64,000 bases of DNA from Opitutaceae bacterium (lineage in GTDB: Bacteria > Verrucomicrobiota > Verrucomicrobiia > Opitutales > Opitutaceae). Under the pieces are notes generated by a model. That model had not been told where the DNA came from, searched no databases, and worked only from the letters and a program-made list of their open reading frames with translations. The stretch lies in NCBI GenBank assembly GCA_002694885.1, contig NZNM01000149.1, positions 1-64,000 of the forward strand, written 5' to 3'. Made by a program: the position numbers and the translations under genes. Of this stretch, positions 36,780 through 45,450 are shown piece by piece; positions within the stretch are counted from its first letter, which is position 1; each line of letters opens with the position of its first letter.

Positions 36780-37844
36780 TTAGGCCAGTTCATGCTTAAG
36801 TGGCATGAAAATCCGCTGGAGCTGAGTCAGGGCTCGTTTTTCCCTCCGAGAAACCTGCTGCCGGGATATTCCGATTATCTTCGCTACTTCTTGCAAAGTA
36901 TCGATTGCCTCGCGGTTGAGCACGCCAAACCGAAATGCGAGTACTTCGCGTTGTTTGGGAGTCAGTTGATTCAGCGCCAAATCAACGGCGGAAGCCAGGT
37001 CGCTTCTTATGGCAGCCCTCAATGGAGAATGCTTGTTTTCGTCTCTCTCCTCGAGATCGAGTGATTCTTTCGCCAAGTCATCAGTGAACTCGATATGCGG
37101 TTGCTGGAAACAGGCAATGCTTTGCGCTAGAAGCGGGTTTGCGGATGAGGACTCAATTGTATCCGAATCCGCCCCAGAATACTTGGATACTAAATTTACG
37201 GGAGCGGAGACCGGAAGATGGCTGATCATCAGGTGATTGCGAATGCGGCGGTGAGCCCATGAAAACGCGTAGCTAGCGAAGGGCTTACCGGGTTTGATAC
37301 GATCTATGGCTTGCAAGAGCCCCAGTGCCCCCTCTTGTTGACAATCCTCTAGACGGCTTGGAACACGGCACAGTTCGCGAGCTGCTTGGTTTGGAATGTA
37401 TTCAAATTTCGTATATAGATAGGATTGAGCGTTTTTGTATGATCGGTAGGAAGTGGCCAGGCGTATCGATAGTTTCCGCTTCAGATCGTTCCATTTTGTC
37501 AAAGGCAGGGACGCGTTCTTAAGTGAGAACCCTGTTATGCTCCAGGCCTTGATAAGGGTTCGAGCTGAAGGCGCTTTGAGACGAGTCGGTGGATTCTTGA
37601 AGAGGCGTCCAACGAGCTCGTGCTTGGATTCGAGAGGGAGCGTAAGTAGGGCTTGCATCGAGCTGATACCCTGACGCTGGGTGGGCAGATCCAACTCGTT
37701 GACAAGCTCAGCGATACCAGCCTGCCATTCGGGCAGACCCAGGGCGCAATCGAGGGAATCCCGGTATCGGGCGATCATAAGGGCGGCAGCCCGAACGCTT
37801 TCGCTGCTCGAAGACTCATTGCCTTGTCTGCTATTTTGAGCCAT
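36780..37844 (-). CDS. Sigma-70 family RNA polymerase sigma factor
   Basis: A 354-residue protein. The first 140 residues are unusual and unassigned. Region 2 is seen as CQQEGALGLLQAIDRIKPGKPFASYA (about residues 172-197), followed by WAHRRIRNHL. Region 4 is LTPKQREVLAFRFGVLN, with helix-turn-helix VAKIIGISRQQVSRREKRAL near the C-terminus. It has no classic region 3, so it is an alternative factor and not the housekeeping RpoD. No anti-sigma gene is adjacent. The stop codon is 35 bases before the NadD-RsfS start, suggesting an operon. Regulon unknown. Confidence 0.78.
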   Translation of the reverse strand: MAQNSRQGNESSSSESVRAAALMIARYRDSLDCALGLPEWQAGIAELVNELDLPTQRQGISSMQALLTLPLESKHELVGRLFKNPPTRLKAPSARTLIKAWSITGFSLKNASLPLTKWNDLKRKLSIRLATSYRSYKNAQSYLYTKFEYIPNQAARELCRVPSRLEDCQQEGALGLLQAIDRIKPGKPFASYAFSWAHRRIRNHLMISHLPVSAPVNLVSKYSGADSDTIESSSANPLLAQSIACFQQPHIEFTDDLAKESLDLEERDENKHSPLRAAIRSDLASAVDLALNQLTPKQREVLAFRFGVLNREAIDTLQEVAKIIGISRQQVSRREKRALTQLQRIFMPLKHELA

Positions 37845-37982
37845 GAATTACAGGTTTCGCTAACTGAGGAGTCTGGATCCTTACGTTGAGATCGTGGAGA
37901 ATCAGGTCCAGAATCGCAAGCTTCGGTTTTCCGTCTTGAATTCACTACCTGCCCCCTGTTTGCTTCGCCTCATTCCAAGACT

Positions 37983-38069
37983 GCCCAGGTGGCGGAATCG
38001 GTAGACGCAGCGGACTTAAAATCCGCTGTCCGTAAGGACGTGCGGGTTCAAGTCCCGCCCTGGGCACCA
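37983..38069 (+). tRNA. tRNA-Leu (UAA), CCA encoded
   Basis: An 87-base class II tRNA gene. The acceptor stem is GCCCAGG/CCTGGGC with A and an encoded CCA (38067-38069). The anticodon stem-loop is GCGGA-CTTAAAA-TCCGC, giving anticodon UAA. The long variable arm TGTCCGTAAGGACGT and the T-arm GCGGGTTCAAGTCCCGC are intact. It precedes a dehydrogenase gene by 15 bases. Confidence 0.96.
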
Positions 38070-38084
38070 TGATCAATCCGAACC

Positions 38085-39101
38085 ATGAAAGCAGGGAACT
38101 ATTTAGAGAAGGGACAGGTGGAAGTCGGTGAGAGCGTTCCTGTCGCTCCGAAGGCTGGCGAGGTCCGACTAGACGTGGGCTATTGCGGGATTTGCGGAAC
38201 GGACATGCACATTTACCAAGGGCACATGGATGCTCGGGTCCAAACACCGCTAACTATTGGGCACGAAGTGTCCGCAACGGTGGCCGAGTTGGGTGAAGGC
38301 GTGTCCTCTGTTGAAGTTGGCGATCGGGTTGCGGTACGGCCGCTTGACTTCGGCGAAGCCCATCCATTTGACAAAGGGCACGCTCATGTGGGCAAGAATC
38401 TGAAGTTCATTGGCATTGATGCTCCGGGCGGCATGCAGCGCTCCTGGACTGTGCCTGCCCACACGCTCCACAAATTGCCGGACGGAGTTTCGCTCGAGCA
38501 TGGAGCTTTGGCAGAGCCCGCTGCGGTTGCCTGTCACGATGTCCGATTGGGACGCGTGAAGGAGGGCGAAACGGTGGTTGTCATTGGGGGTGGGCCGATC
38601 GGCATTCTAATAGCGCTCGTAACCAAGGAAAAAGGAGCGCGCGTCATCGTTTCCGAGATTAACGAAAAGCGACTGGAGAAGATCGATACGCTGGGCCTGG
38701 AAACGGTAAATCCGTTAAAGGAGGATCTCGCGGATACCATATTATCCAAAACGAACGAAGCGATGGCGGATGTCGTTTTCGAGGTATCGGGATCGCAGCC
38801 GGGGGTGGATGCCATGACCCAGCTTGTCAATGTTCGCGGCCGAATTGTGGTAGTTGGCATACATCCGCAACCGAGGCAGATCGATCTTTTCCGCTTCTTC
38901 TGGTCGGAGTTGGAACTGATCGGGGCTCGGCTGTACGAGGAGCAGGATTTCGAAGAAGCTTTGGCTTTGATGGGAGAGGGCAAGCTGCCAATCGAAGAAC
39001 TGATCACGGAAGTGTATCCAATCGATGAGGTCAAAGAGGCGTTCACAACGATCGAAGATCACCCCGAGGGTATTAAGTACCTCGTCAAGTGCGACGCTTG
39101 A
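38085..39101 (+). CDS. Zinc-type (MDR) alcohol/polyol dehydrogenase without structural-zinc cysteines
   Basis: A 338-residue medium-chain dehydrogenase. Catalytic zinc ligands are visible as Cys37 (GICGTD), His60-Glu61 (IGHE) and Glu144 (AEPAA). The NAD-binding motif is VVIGGGPIGILIA. The lobe that normally holds four structural-zinc cysteines (about residues 85-108) has none, so the second zinc is absent. Sugar and polyol dehydrogenases of this family oxidise a secondary alcohol with NAD. It is 44 bases upstream of a KduD-like gene, with a tautomerase after that, suggesting a sugar-acid pathway. The exact substrate is not known. Confidence 0.72.
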   Translation: MKAGNYLEKGQVEVGESVPVAPKAGEVRLDVGYCGICGTDMHIYQGHMDARVQTPLTIGHEVSATVAELGEGVSSVEVGDRVAVRPLDFGEAHPFDKGHAHVGKNLKFIGIDAPGGMQRSWTVPAHTLHKLPDGVSLEHGALAEPAAVACHDVRLGRVKEGETVVVIGGGPIGILIALVTKEKGARVIVSEINEKRLEKIDTLGLETVNPLKEDLADTILSKTNEAMADVVFEVSGSQPGVDAMTQLVNVRGRIVVVGIHPQPRQIDLFRFFWSELELIGARLYEEQDFEEALALMGEGKLPIEELITEVYPIDEVKEAFTTIEDHPEGIKYLVKCDA

Positions 39102-39145
39102 AGTCCGCTGGATTCTGTACCCCGACTATTTGACCTACTGGCAAG

Positions 39146-39916
39146 ATGAGCATCCTCAATAAATTCGATCTATCTGGTAAAACGGCCCTGGTAACTGGCT
39201 GCAAGCGAGGCATCGGAAAGTCGATGGCTGTTGGGCTCGCTGAAGCAGGAGCGGACATTATCGGCGTTTCTGCCACTCTTGAGCTCGAGGGCAGCGAAGT
39301 GGAGAAGGAAGTCGTTGAAACCGGACGGAGGTTTCGGGCCTTTCGCTGCGACTTTGGCGATCGGAACGCCCAGTATGCATTCATCAGTGACGTAAAGGAC
39401 TTGGGTACGCCAATTGATATTCTGGTAAACAATGCAGGCACGATCTTGCGTGAACCAGCCGCCAATCATCCGGACGAGTATTGGGATAAGGTGATTGAAG
39501 TGAATCTTAATGCTCAATTCGTTATCAGCCGTGAATTTGGGAAAGACATGGTTGAGCGCGGAAGCGGGAAGATCATATTTACCGCTTCGCTACTAACCTT
39601 CCAAGGAGGAATTACGGTGCCTGGATATGCGGCAAGCAAAGGGGGTATTGGCCAGTTAGCTATGGCATTGGCGAACGAATGGGCTTCCAAAGGGGTCAAT
39701 GTTAACGCCATTGCTCCTGGCTACATTGCCACTGACAATACGGAAGCCCTCAGGAGCAATCCAGAGAGAAGCGTATCCATTTTGTCTCGTATCCCGGCGG
39801 GTCGCTGGGGCGAGGCGGACGATTTCAAGGGACCCATAGTATTTCTAGCGTCATCGGCTTCCGATTACATGCATGGAACGACTATGCTCGTCGATGGAGG
39901 TTGGATGGGAAGATAG
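39146..39916 (+). CDS. KduD-like short-chain dehydrogenase
   Basis: A 256-residue SDR. The cofactor motif is TGCKRGIG, NNAG is at about 92-95, and the catalytic Ser and Tyr-Lys are in FTASLLTFQG and YAASKGG. Its pattern (ALVTGCKRGIG, LLTFQGGITVPGYAASK, NVNAIAPGYIATDNTEALR, IPAGRWGEADD) follows 2-dehydro-3-deoxy-D-gluconate 5-dehydrogenase (KduD) very closely. KduD acts on 5-keto-4-deoxyuronate products of pectin or alginate-type breakdown; related enzymes act on 2-keto-3-deoxy-L-fuconate. The downstream tautomerase starts 21 bases later. Confidence 0.78.
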   Translation: MSILNKFDLSGKTALVTGCKRGIGKSMAVGLAEAGADIIGVSATLELEGSEVEKEVVETGRRFRAFRCDFGDRNAQYAFISDVKDLGTPIDILVNNAGTILREPAANHPDEYWDKVIEVNLNAQFVISREFGKDMVERGSGKIIFTASLLTFQGGITVPGYAASKGGIGQLAMALANEWASKGVNVNAIAPGYIATDNTEALRSNPERSVSILSRIPAGRWGEADDFKGPIVFLASSASDYMHGTTMLVDGGWMGR

Positions 39917-39937
39917 ATTTCAAGAAACCTAAGACTT

Positions 39938-40141
39938 ATGCCATTGATAAACATTAAAATCACAAAGGACGGGGTGTCGCCCGAAAAAAAGGAAGAACTC
40001 ATCCAAGGGGCGACTCAACTCATGGTCGATGTCCTCGGCAAGAATCCAGCCTCTACCTTCGTCATTATCGATGAAGTCGAAACCGATAATTGGGGAATCG
40101 GTGGCGAGTCGGTAACTCAGCGACGCAAGCAGGGAAGCTAA
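39938..40141 (+). CDS. 4-oxalocrotonate tautomerase-family protein
   Basis: A 67-residue small tautomerase. The catalytic N-terminal Pro follows the initiator Met (MPLINIKITKDG), and the KKEELIQGATQLMVDVLGK helix and TFVIIDEV strand complete the beta-alpha-beta unit. Family members move double bonds in keto acids as hexamers or dimers. The close position after the KduD-like gene suggests it works on a keto-sugar intermediate of the same pathway, which is an inference from context. Confidence 0.82.
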   Translation: MPLINIKITKDGVSPEKKEELIQGATQLMVDVLGKNPASTFVIIDEVETDNWGIGGESVTQRRKQGS

Positions 40142-40171
40142 AAGGGGAACCGATGGTCATTTTTGAAAGTT

Positions 40172-40209
40172 GTGCACTGGAATTGATCACGTGATCAATC
40201 CCACTGCAC
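40172..40209. repeat. Long palindrome between convergent genes
   Basis: An 18-base perfect palindrome ATTGATCACGTGATCAAT (40182-40199) is flanked by GTGCACTGG and CCACTGCAC arms that also pair with one mismatch. It sits between the tautomerase and a convergent sulfatase gene. It is probably a two-way hairpin terminator, although no T-tract is present. Confidence 0.55.
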
Positions 40210-40236
40210 AGACTAGGGTGACTGCTTTCGTTTGGG

Positions 40237-41619
40237 CTATCCCTTCAAGATGGTCTTCGCTTCGTTCCGTTTGAGGGGAGTGGTCTGATAGGAGTAGAAA
40301 GGGTCGCCGTGATCATTGATCCATTGATCGAGCTGCTTCTTCAATCGAGTCTTTTGCTGAGCTAAATTGGGATCCCGTGACAGATTCACGATCTCTTCTG
40401 GATCGTTCTCAAGATCGTAGAGCTCTTCGCCCCAATCCGTGTAGAGATTGTATTTCCATTTGGCTGTGCGGATGGACCGAATGGGATTCACCCAAGTTTG
40501 CTTGCCGTAGTACTGGGAAATGACATATTCTCGGTTTGGTTCTCTCCCTTTGCCGTTGAGGACCGGGGCTGCCGACTGGCCATGGCAATCTATAGGATCA
40601 GCTCCCACAAGGTCGAGAAGCGTGGGAACCGTATCCACGTTGACCCAATGATAGTCGGACGTTTTCTGTTTCGTTTGCCCGGGCAATCGGATCGACATGG
40701 GAATACGGAGCATGTGCTCGTACATGAAAGGCCCCTTGAAAACGAGTCGATGAAAGGTATCCATGTCGCCATGATCCGATGTATTCACGACAATCGTATT
40801 GTCCCACTGTCCGATCGCCTTGAGTTTGGCGATCACACGACCGAGATGGTCATCGTATAATTTCACCTTTTGCCGGTAGAAGTCGCGGTATCCCTTCCAA
40901 GTTTCCTCATCTGCGTCGATAATGAATTCCCCTTGATTATGCGCCATGAATTCACGGTGAATCTTTGGAACGGAATTGAAATCTTGATGACGCCATGACT
41001 CAGGCAGCTCGACATCGTCGATTCTGACATCGCTTTCATCGGGCTTGTAGTGGTAGATGTCATGTGGATCGAGATACATCATGAAAAGGGCGAACGGCTC
41101 GTCGTCAGCGGCATGCCGATCCAGGAAGTCGATACCCCGGTCTGTCGTTCTCGCATCCGGTCCGCGTTTGATCTCTTCGTCCCATCCCGCATTGCCAACT
41201 GGGTGGTTACCCAAGTGCCATTTTCCGAATATCCCCGTAGTGTAACCCGCTCTTTGGAGATGGGTGCCGATCGTCGGTAGAGCGAGATTTGTCCCTCCGA
41301 GCGAGTTGGCGTTGTTCAGCATCTCTGTAGTATGAGGATAGAATCCAGTCAGCATGGAGGAGCGGCTGGGCGAGCATTGTGGGGTTGTGCAAAAGGCGTT
41401 TTCGAACACCGTTGACTCTGCGGATAGGGTATCTTGATGAGGCGTGTCAAAGAAGGGATCGACTGATCCTTGGGCCTCCCAGTGTTGCTGATCGGAGCAA
41501 AGATAGAGAATGTTCGGGCGTTTACCTTTTGAGTTTTGGCTGAGAGAAAGGCTAGGAAAGGCTAAAGCGCCAGCAGCAGCTCCTGTAGATTGAATGAATT
41601 TACGGCGAGATTGATTCAT
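40237..41619 (-). CDS. Tat-exported sulfatase (type I)
   Basis: A 460-residue sulfatase. The N-terminus MNQSRRKFIQSTGAAAGALA is a twin-arginine signal, which fixes the start at ATG 41619; the frame stays open far upstream but without sense. NILYLCSDQQ holds metal-binding Asp, and CSPSRSSMLTG is the C-x-P-x-R motif whose Cys becomes formylglycine. GKWHLG and VVNTSDHGDM (a His-Gly-Asp metal motif) complete the core. It would remove sulfate from a polysaccharide or oligosaccharide in the periplasm. The start lies 5 bases after the stop of the lactonase gene, so the two form an operon. Confidence 0.88.
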   Translation of the reverse strand: MNQSRRKFIQSTGAAAGALAFPSLSLSQNSKGKRPNILYLCSDQQHWEAQGSVDPFFDTPHQDTLSAESTVFENAFCTTPQCSPSRSSMLTGFYPHTTEMLNNANSLGGTNLALPTIGTHLQRAGYTTGIFGKWHLGNHPVGNAGWDEEIKRGPDARTTDRGIDFLDRHAADDEPFALFMMYLDPHDIYHYKPDESDVRIDDVELPESWRHQDFNSVPKIHREFMAHNQGEFIIDADEETWKGYRDFYRQKVKLYDDHLGRVIAKLKAIGQWDNTIVVNTSDHGDMDTFHRLVFKGPFMYEHMLRIPMSIRLPGQTKQKTSDYHWVNVDTVPTLLDLVGADPIDCHGQSAAPVLNGKGREPNREYVISQYYGKQTWVNPIRSIRTAKWKYNLYTDWGEELYDLENDPEEIVNLSRDPNLAQQKTRLKKQLDQWINDHGDPFYSYQTTPLKRNEAKTILKG

Positions 41620-41624
41620 GCTCT

Positions 41625-42455
41625 TTATAATTGGTAAATTTTTTCGGCATTGCCGCCGAGAATGGCGGATTGTTCGGAGGCGGATAGCTCTCCAAGGGCG
41701 GCTTTCACGGTTTTGAACCAGCGGTCGTAGTCTGTGCGTAGAAGGCATACGGGCCAGTCGGATCCGAAAAGCAGGCGCTCCGGTCCGAAAGCTTCGAGGG
41801 CTGTATGGAAGTAAGGCTCGAGTAGAGCGTGGTCCCAAACAGGATCCAAAACCTCTGTGGCCATGCCGGAAAGCTTGCAAGCGACATTGTCGCGTCCAGC
41901 GAGTTCGACGATGTTTTTACGCCAATTTTCGTCGAACTTCCGCGAGTCGATACGCGGTTTGGCGATGTGGTCTACTACAAATTGCTGATGCGGATGTCGG
42001 TCCACGAACTCGATTGATTGAGGAAGATGCTTCTCGAATATGAGGATATCGTAGACGAGATCGTAGTTGGCCAGTTCGCCAATTCCTCGATTGAACTCCT
42101 TGCCCAAAATAAAGTCGTCATCAGGTTCGTCATGAACCACATGCCGGGCTCCCACCAGGGCCTGGTTGGAAGCGAAGCGGTCTAACACCCTTGCCAGATC
42201 CGCATCGCGAAACGGGAACCACCCGACAACCCCCTTAACGAAAGAATTCTCCTCAGCGAGTTTGAGCAGCCACTCAGTTTCGTCTAGTGTTTGCTGGGCT
42301 TGGACGGCAATACAACCGTCGATCTGGTTGCGTTTGAGGATGGGCTCCAAATCGCTAGGCAGGAAGTCTCTTTTTATGGCTTCGTGGGTCTCCGTCATCC
42401 AGGGGTAGGCTTCACGGCTGTAATTCCAAAAGTGTTGATGGGAATCTATTTTCAA
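41625..42455 (-). CDS. Amidohydrolase-2 family lactonase (L-fuconolactonase-like)
   Basis: A 276-residue TIM-barrel metal hydrolase. It begins with DSHQHFWNY, has VVDHIAKP in the middle and the FGSDWPVC motif near the end, all typical of L-fuconolactonase and L-rhamnono-lactonase. These open sugar lactones in the non-phosphorylating fucose/rhamnose pathway. No signal peptide, so cytosolic. It overlaps nothing and is followed by the Tat sulfatase after 5 bases. The pairing with two sulfatases suggests sulfated deoxysugar polymers (fucoidan-like) as the ultimate source. Confidence 0.75.
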   Translation of the reverse strand: MKIDSHQHFWNYSREAYPWMTETHEAIKRDFLPSDLEPILKRNQIDGCIAVQAQQTLDETEWLLKLAEENSFVKGVVGWFPFRDADLARVLDRFASNQALVGARHVVHDEPDDDFILGKEFNRGIGELANYDLVYDILIFEKHLPQSIEFVDRHPHQQFVVDHIAKPRIDSRKFDENWRKNIVELAGRDNVACKLSGMATEVLDPVWDHALLEPYFHTALEAFGPERLLFGSDWPVCLLRTDYDRWFKTVKAALGELSASEQSAILGGNAEKIYQL

Positions 42456-42585
42456 AATTGGGGAAGATTATTAATAGTCCCGCGACGGGAGATCTCAAGA
42501 GGGAAGGTCGCCAAGCCGCTAATATCAAGCCGTTGCTCAGGAATCGGCTATTGAGTTTTGGAATCCAGAACCCAGATTCGCTCTC

Positions 42586-44079
42586 ATGTCTCGACAAGCT
42601 ATCTTCATTCTCACGGACACTCAGGGAACGGATGTAATCGGATGCTATGGGCGAACCGAAATGCGGACGCCAAATATCGACCGAATGGCGGCAGAGGGCA
42701 TCCGGTTCGATCGCGCCTACTCGACTCAACCGGTTTGCGGTCCGGCTCGATCGGCTCTATTTACCGGCCTGTATCCTCATTCTAATGGCGTTCTGGGGAA
42801 TGACATGGCTCCAGCGATAGATGCCCATACGATCGGCCAGCGCTTGACTACAACAGGCATTCGAACGGGCTATGTCGGCAAGTGGCATTTGGATGGGACG
42901 GATTATTTCGGAAATGGAATCTGTCCCGAAGGGTGGGATCCGGAGTATTGGTTTGATGGGCGCTGCTATCTCGATAGTTTGGTCAGCAAAGAGGAGCGGG
43001 ACTTTTCCCGACTCGTTCCGACTGCGAAGGACATGCGGGATCGAGGCCTGGACGAAACGTTCACAATGGCTCATCGCAGCGTTGACAAGGCGCTGGACTT
43101 TATTGAGCGAAATCGCGATGAGGACTTCTTCCTAGTTGTCTCGATAGATGAGCCGCATCACCCATTTATTTGCCCAGCCGAGTACCTCGAGGAGTTCGAA
43201 GGATTTGAATACAAGATGGGAGGCAATGGGAATGACGACCTGAAGGACAAGCCCCAATCGCAACGAGATTGGGCAGAGCACGTGAAGGCCCATATGGGCG
43301 ATGGCGAAGTGTTTCGACTGGATCCCTTTTTCGCATGCAATAGCTATTGCGATTACGAAATCGGCCGCGTGCTGAACGCCATAGATAAGTGGATACCGAA
43401 TGCATTGACCGTATACGCATCGGATCATGGCGACATGCTGGGCGCTCATCGTTTGTTCGGCAAGGGTCCCGCGATGTATGAGGAAATAGCCAAGATTCCT
43501 TTCGTTGTTCGCTGGAAAGATACCGCCCCGGCAGGATCTGTTGTGGATAGGCCGGTATCCCACATCGATCTGATGCCGACCTTTCTCGAATTTTTCGGAC
43601 AAAGCATTCCCGAGATCCTGCAAGGGGAGAGTTTGTTGCCAACATTCCGGCGTCCGGATTCGTGCGATCGAGAAACCGCATTCCTCGAATTCAATCGCTT
43701 CGAAATTGATCACGATGGTTTCGGAGCATTTTCACCTACACGTTGCGTGACCAATAGGCGGTACAAGTTGGCGATTAATTTGACGGATAAGGACGAGCTT
43801 TACGATCTGGAGAACGATCCATACGAGATGAACAATCTAATCGACGATTCAGCCCATTCGACTGCTCGAGACGAGTTGCACGGCGAGATAGTGGCCTGGA
43901 TGAATCGGACGCGAGATCCTTTCCGGGGACCTCAATGGATCAATCGCCAATGGGGAGACAGCTCGGCCAGTAGTTGGGGTGGCCCTACGCGCCCACGGCC
44001 GCAGGATGGCATCAATCCGCATACGTTATTGTATGATACCGGTGAACCAATTGATCGATTGGAGTACCCGAAGCATTAA
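42586..44079 (+). CDS. Sulfatase without export signal (type I)
   Basis: A 497-residue sulfatase starting directly with the FILTDTQGTD metal strand, so it appears to be cytosolic. The active site is VCGPARSALFTG, a C-x-P-x-R form with Gly and Ala at the variable positions. GKWHLDG and YASDHGDMLGAH carry other metal and substrate residues, and RLFGKGPAMYEE follows. A cytosolic enzyme would act on small imported oligosaccharides or sulfated monosaccharides. It is divergent from the lactonase gene and its start codon at 42586 leaves no room for a signal. It is followed by a REPIN-like palindrome. Confidence 0.85.
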   Translation: MSRQAIFILTDTQGTDVIGCYGRTEMRTPNIDRMAAEGIRFDRAYSTQPVCGPARSALFTGLYPHSNGVLGNDMAPAIDAHTIGQRLTTTGIRTGYVGKWHLDGTDYFGNGICPEGWDPEYWFDGRCYLDSLVSKEERDFSRLVPTAKDMRDRGLDETFTMAHRSVDKALDFIERNRDEDFFLVVSIDEPHHPFICPAEYLEEFEGFEYKMGGNGNDDLKDKPQSQRDWAEHVKAHMGDGEVFRLDPFFACNSYCDYEIGRVLNAIDKWIPNALTVYASDHGDMLGAHRLFGKGPAMYEEIAKIPFVVRWKDTAPAGSVVDRPVSHIDLMPTFLEFFGQSIPEILQGESLLPTFRRPDSCDRETAFLEFNRFEIDHDGFGAFSPTRCVTNRRYKLAINLTDKDELYDLENDPYEMNNLIDDSAHSTARDELHGEIVAWMNRTRDPFRGPQWINRQWGDSSASSWGGPTRPRPQDGINPHTLLYDTGEPIDRLEYPKH

Positions 44080-44121
44080 CGCTAGTAGCGCGGTTCTTCA
44101 GGCCGCCCGTTAGATTTAAGA

Positions 44122-44187
44122 TAGGGAGGACCGGCTCGGCCCTCCAAAAAGCTGCGAAAATATGGAGAAGTGAGCCAGTCCTCCCTA
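44122..44187. repeat. REPIN-like inverted element A
   Basis: Inverted arms of 16 bases (44123-44138 and 44171-44186) match at 14 positions; the right copy, on the reverse strand, begins GTAGGGAGGACTGG. Each arm can also fold on itself (GGAGG/CCTCC in the left arm). It lies between convergent genes for a sulfatase and a cyclophilin. Confidence 0.55.
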
Positions 44188-44279
44188 CTTGGATGCGTAG
44201 TATAGAGACATCACGGCTGCTTGAGGATCCGCCTTCGCTCGGCTACGGCGAGACAAGTAAACAGCCCTACCATATTCGC

Positions 44280-45344
44280 CTATATCCGCTCAATTGTTAC
44301 GCCGATGATTTTGACATCTTCCACGGGTTTGTCATCCGAAGCGGTTTCTACTTCTTGGATTGCGAGAGCGACATCCATGCCTTCGATCACTTTGCCGAAC
44401 ACCGTGTGTTTGCCATCGAGCCAACTGGCGCCGTCGGCGTTCGTTACGATAAAGAATTGCGAGCCATTGGTATCAGGGCCGGAATTGGCCATGCAAAGCT
44501 TGCCGTACTCAACTTTGGCGATCAGATTCGGTTGCTCCACTGCCGCTTCAGTTTGAAGAAGATCCTGTAGTTCTTCCACGGTTTTCCCGATTAAAGGAGT
44601 GGGTGAATTGGCTGCTCTGATCTCGTCAAAGAGGGCGGCTACTTCGGGAATCGGACTTTCGCCTTGGTGCTCCTGAAGATGAGGCATGAAAAGGGCTTGA
44701 AAAGTAGCGTTGGCCGCTTCTTCGGTTTCGATTTCACCCGTGATTCTGGTCAGCGTTGGCTGGAAGCGAGTCAATTTCTCCTCGGAACCAAGAAGGGATT
44801 GCAATTCCTCAACGGTTTTGCCGATCAGCGGCTCAACGCTTTGAGCGGATTGCATCTCCTCGAAAATGGCGGCAATATCCTCAATCGGGCTTTGCCCTTG
44901 ATGTTCCATTAGATGAGGGCGTAGCAACTTGCTAAATACGGCGTTAGCGGTTTCTGGATCTCCAATCTCCCCTTCCAAAGGAACTACCGACCCGTCAAAG
45001 CATTCGTCCTGGAACTGATAGCCCGGTCCCCCGGTTCCCGTTCCGAGCGGACATCCCCCTTGAATCATGAAATCCTTGATTATCCGATGGAAGGTGAGCC
45101 CGTTGTAGAAGGGTTCGTTTTTTTCCTCTCCGTCTGGGCTTGTCCAAGTCTTGCTCCCTTCGGCGAGACCGACGAAATTCGCTACTGTGATAGGGGTCTT
45201 TTCCTCGAACAACTCAATGACCATTTCGCCTTGGGTCGTTTCCATTCGGGCGATTAGTGTAGTTGGTTTTTTCGAACATCCGGCGAGGAAAGAAAGAAGG
45301 GCGGCAGAGGCGATCGCGCAGGCTTTGAGTGGAGAGATTTTCAT
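44280..45344 (-). CDS. Lipoprotein peptidyl-prolyl isomerase (cyclophilin) with duplicated insert
   Basis: A 354-residue cyclophilin. The start at ATG 45344 gives a lipoprotein signal with the lipobox LAGC (Cys23). The cyclophilin fold is split: residues 30-124 hold [13 protein letters not shown] (Arg87) and residues 275-352 hold [19 protein letters not shown] (Trp308, His313). Between them lie two tandem repeats of about 68 residues (126-195 and 204-270) that share HL-EHQG-SPI and [11 protein letters not shown]. Normal cyclophilins are about 165 residues, so the insert is a large addition. It folds proteins in the periplasm. It is flanked by two REPIN-like elements. Confidence 0.85.
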   Translation of the reverse strand: MKISPLKACAIASAALLSFLAGCSKKPTTLIARMETTQGEMVIELFEEKTPITVANFVGLAEGSKTWTSPDGEEKNEPFYNGLTFHRIIKDFMIQGGCPLGTGTGGPGYQFQDECFDGSVVPLEGEIGDPETANAVFSKLLRPHLMEHQGQSPIEDIAAIFEEMQSAQSVEPLIGKTVEELQSLLGSEEKLTRFQPTLTRITGEIETEEAANATFQALFMPHLQEHQGESPIPEVAALFDEIRAANSPTPLIGKTVEELQDLLQTEAAVEQPNLIAKVEYGKLCMANSGPDTNGSQFFIVTNADGASWLDGKHTVFGKVIEGMDVALAIQEVETASDDKPVEDVKIIGVTIERI

Positions 45345-45450
45345 AGGGCTCGGAGTAAGGGGGGTCTTGTAATGGGGGGCAACAGCAATTTGGCTTAGAA
45401 CAGGACTCTTTCCCAAGTGGGTCCGAACTCACTATTAAACTGCATTCTCC

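Noticed and set aside
40237-41880. Sulfatase reading frame extending 87 codons upstream of 41619
   Set aside because: The extension overlaps the lactonase gene antisense to nothing sensible, is Arg-rich and would hide the twin-arginine signal. The start is set at 41619.
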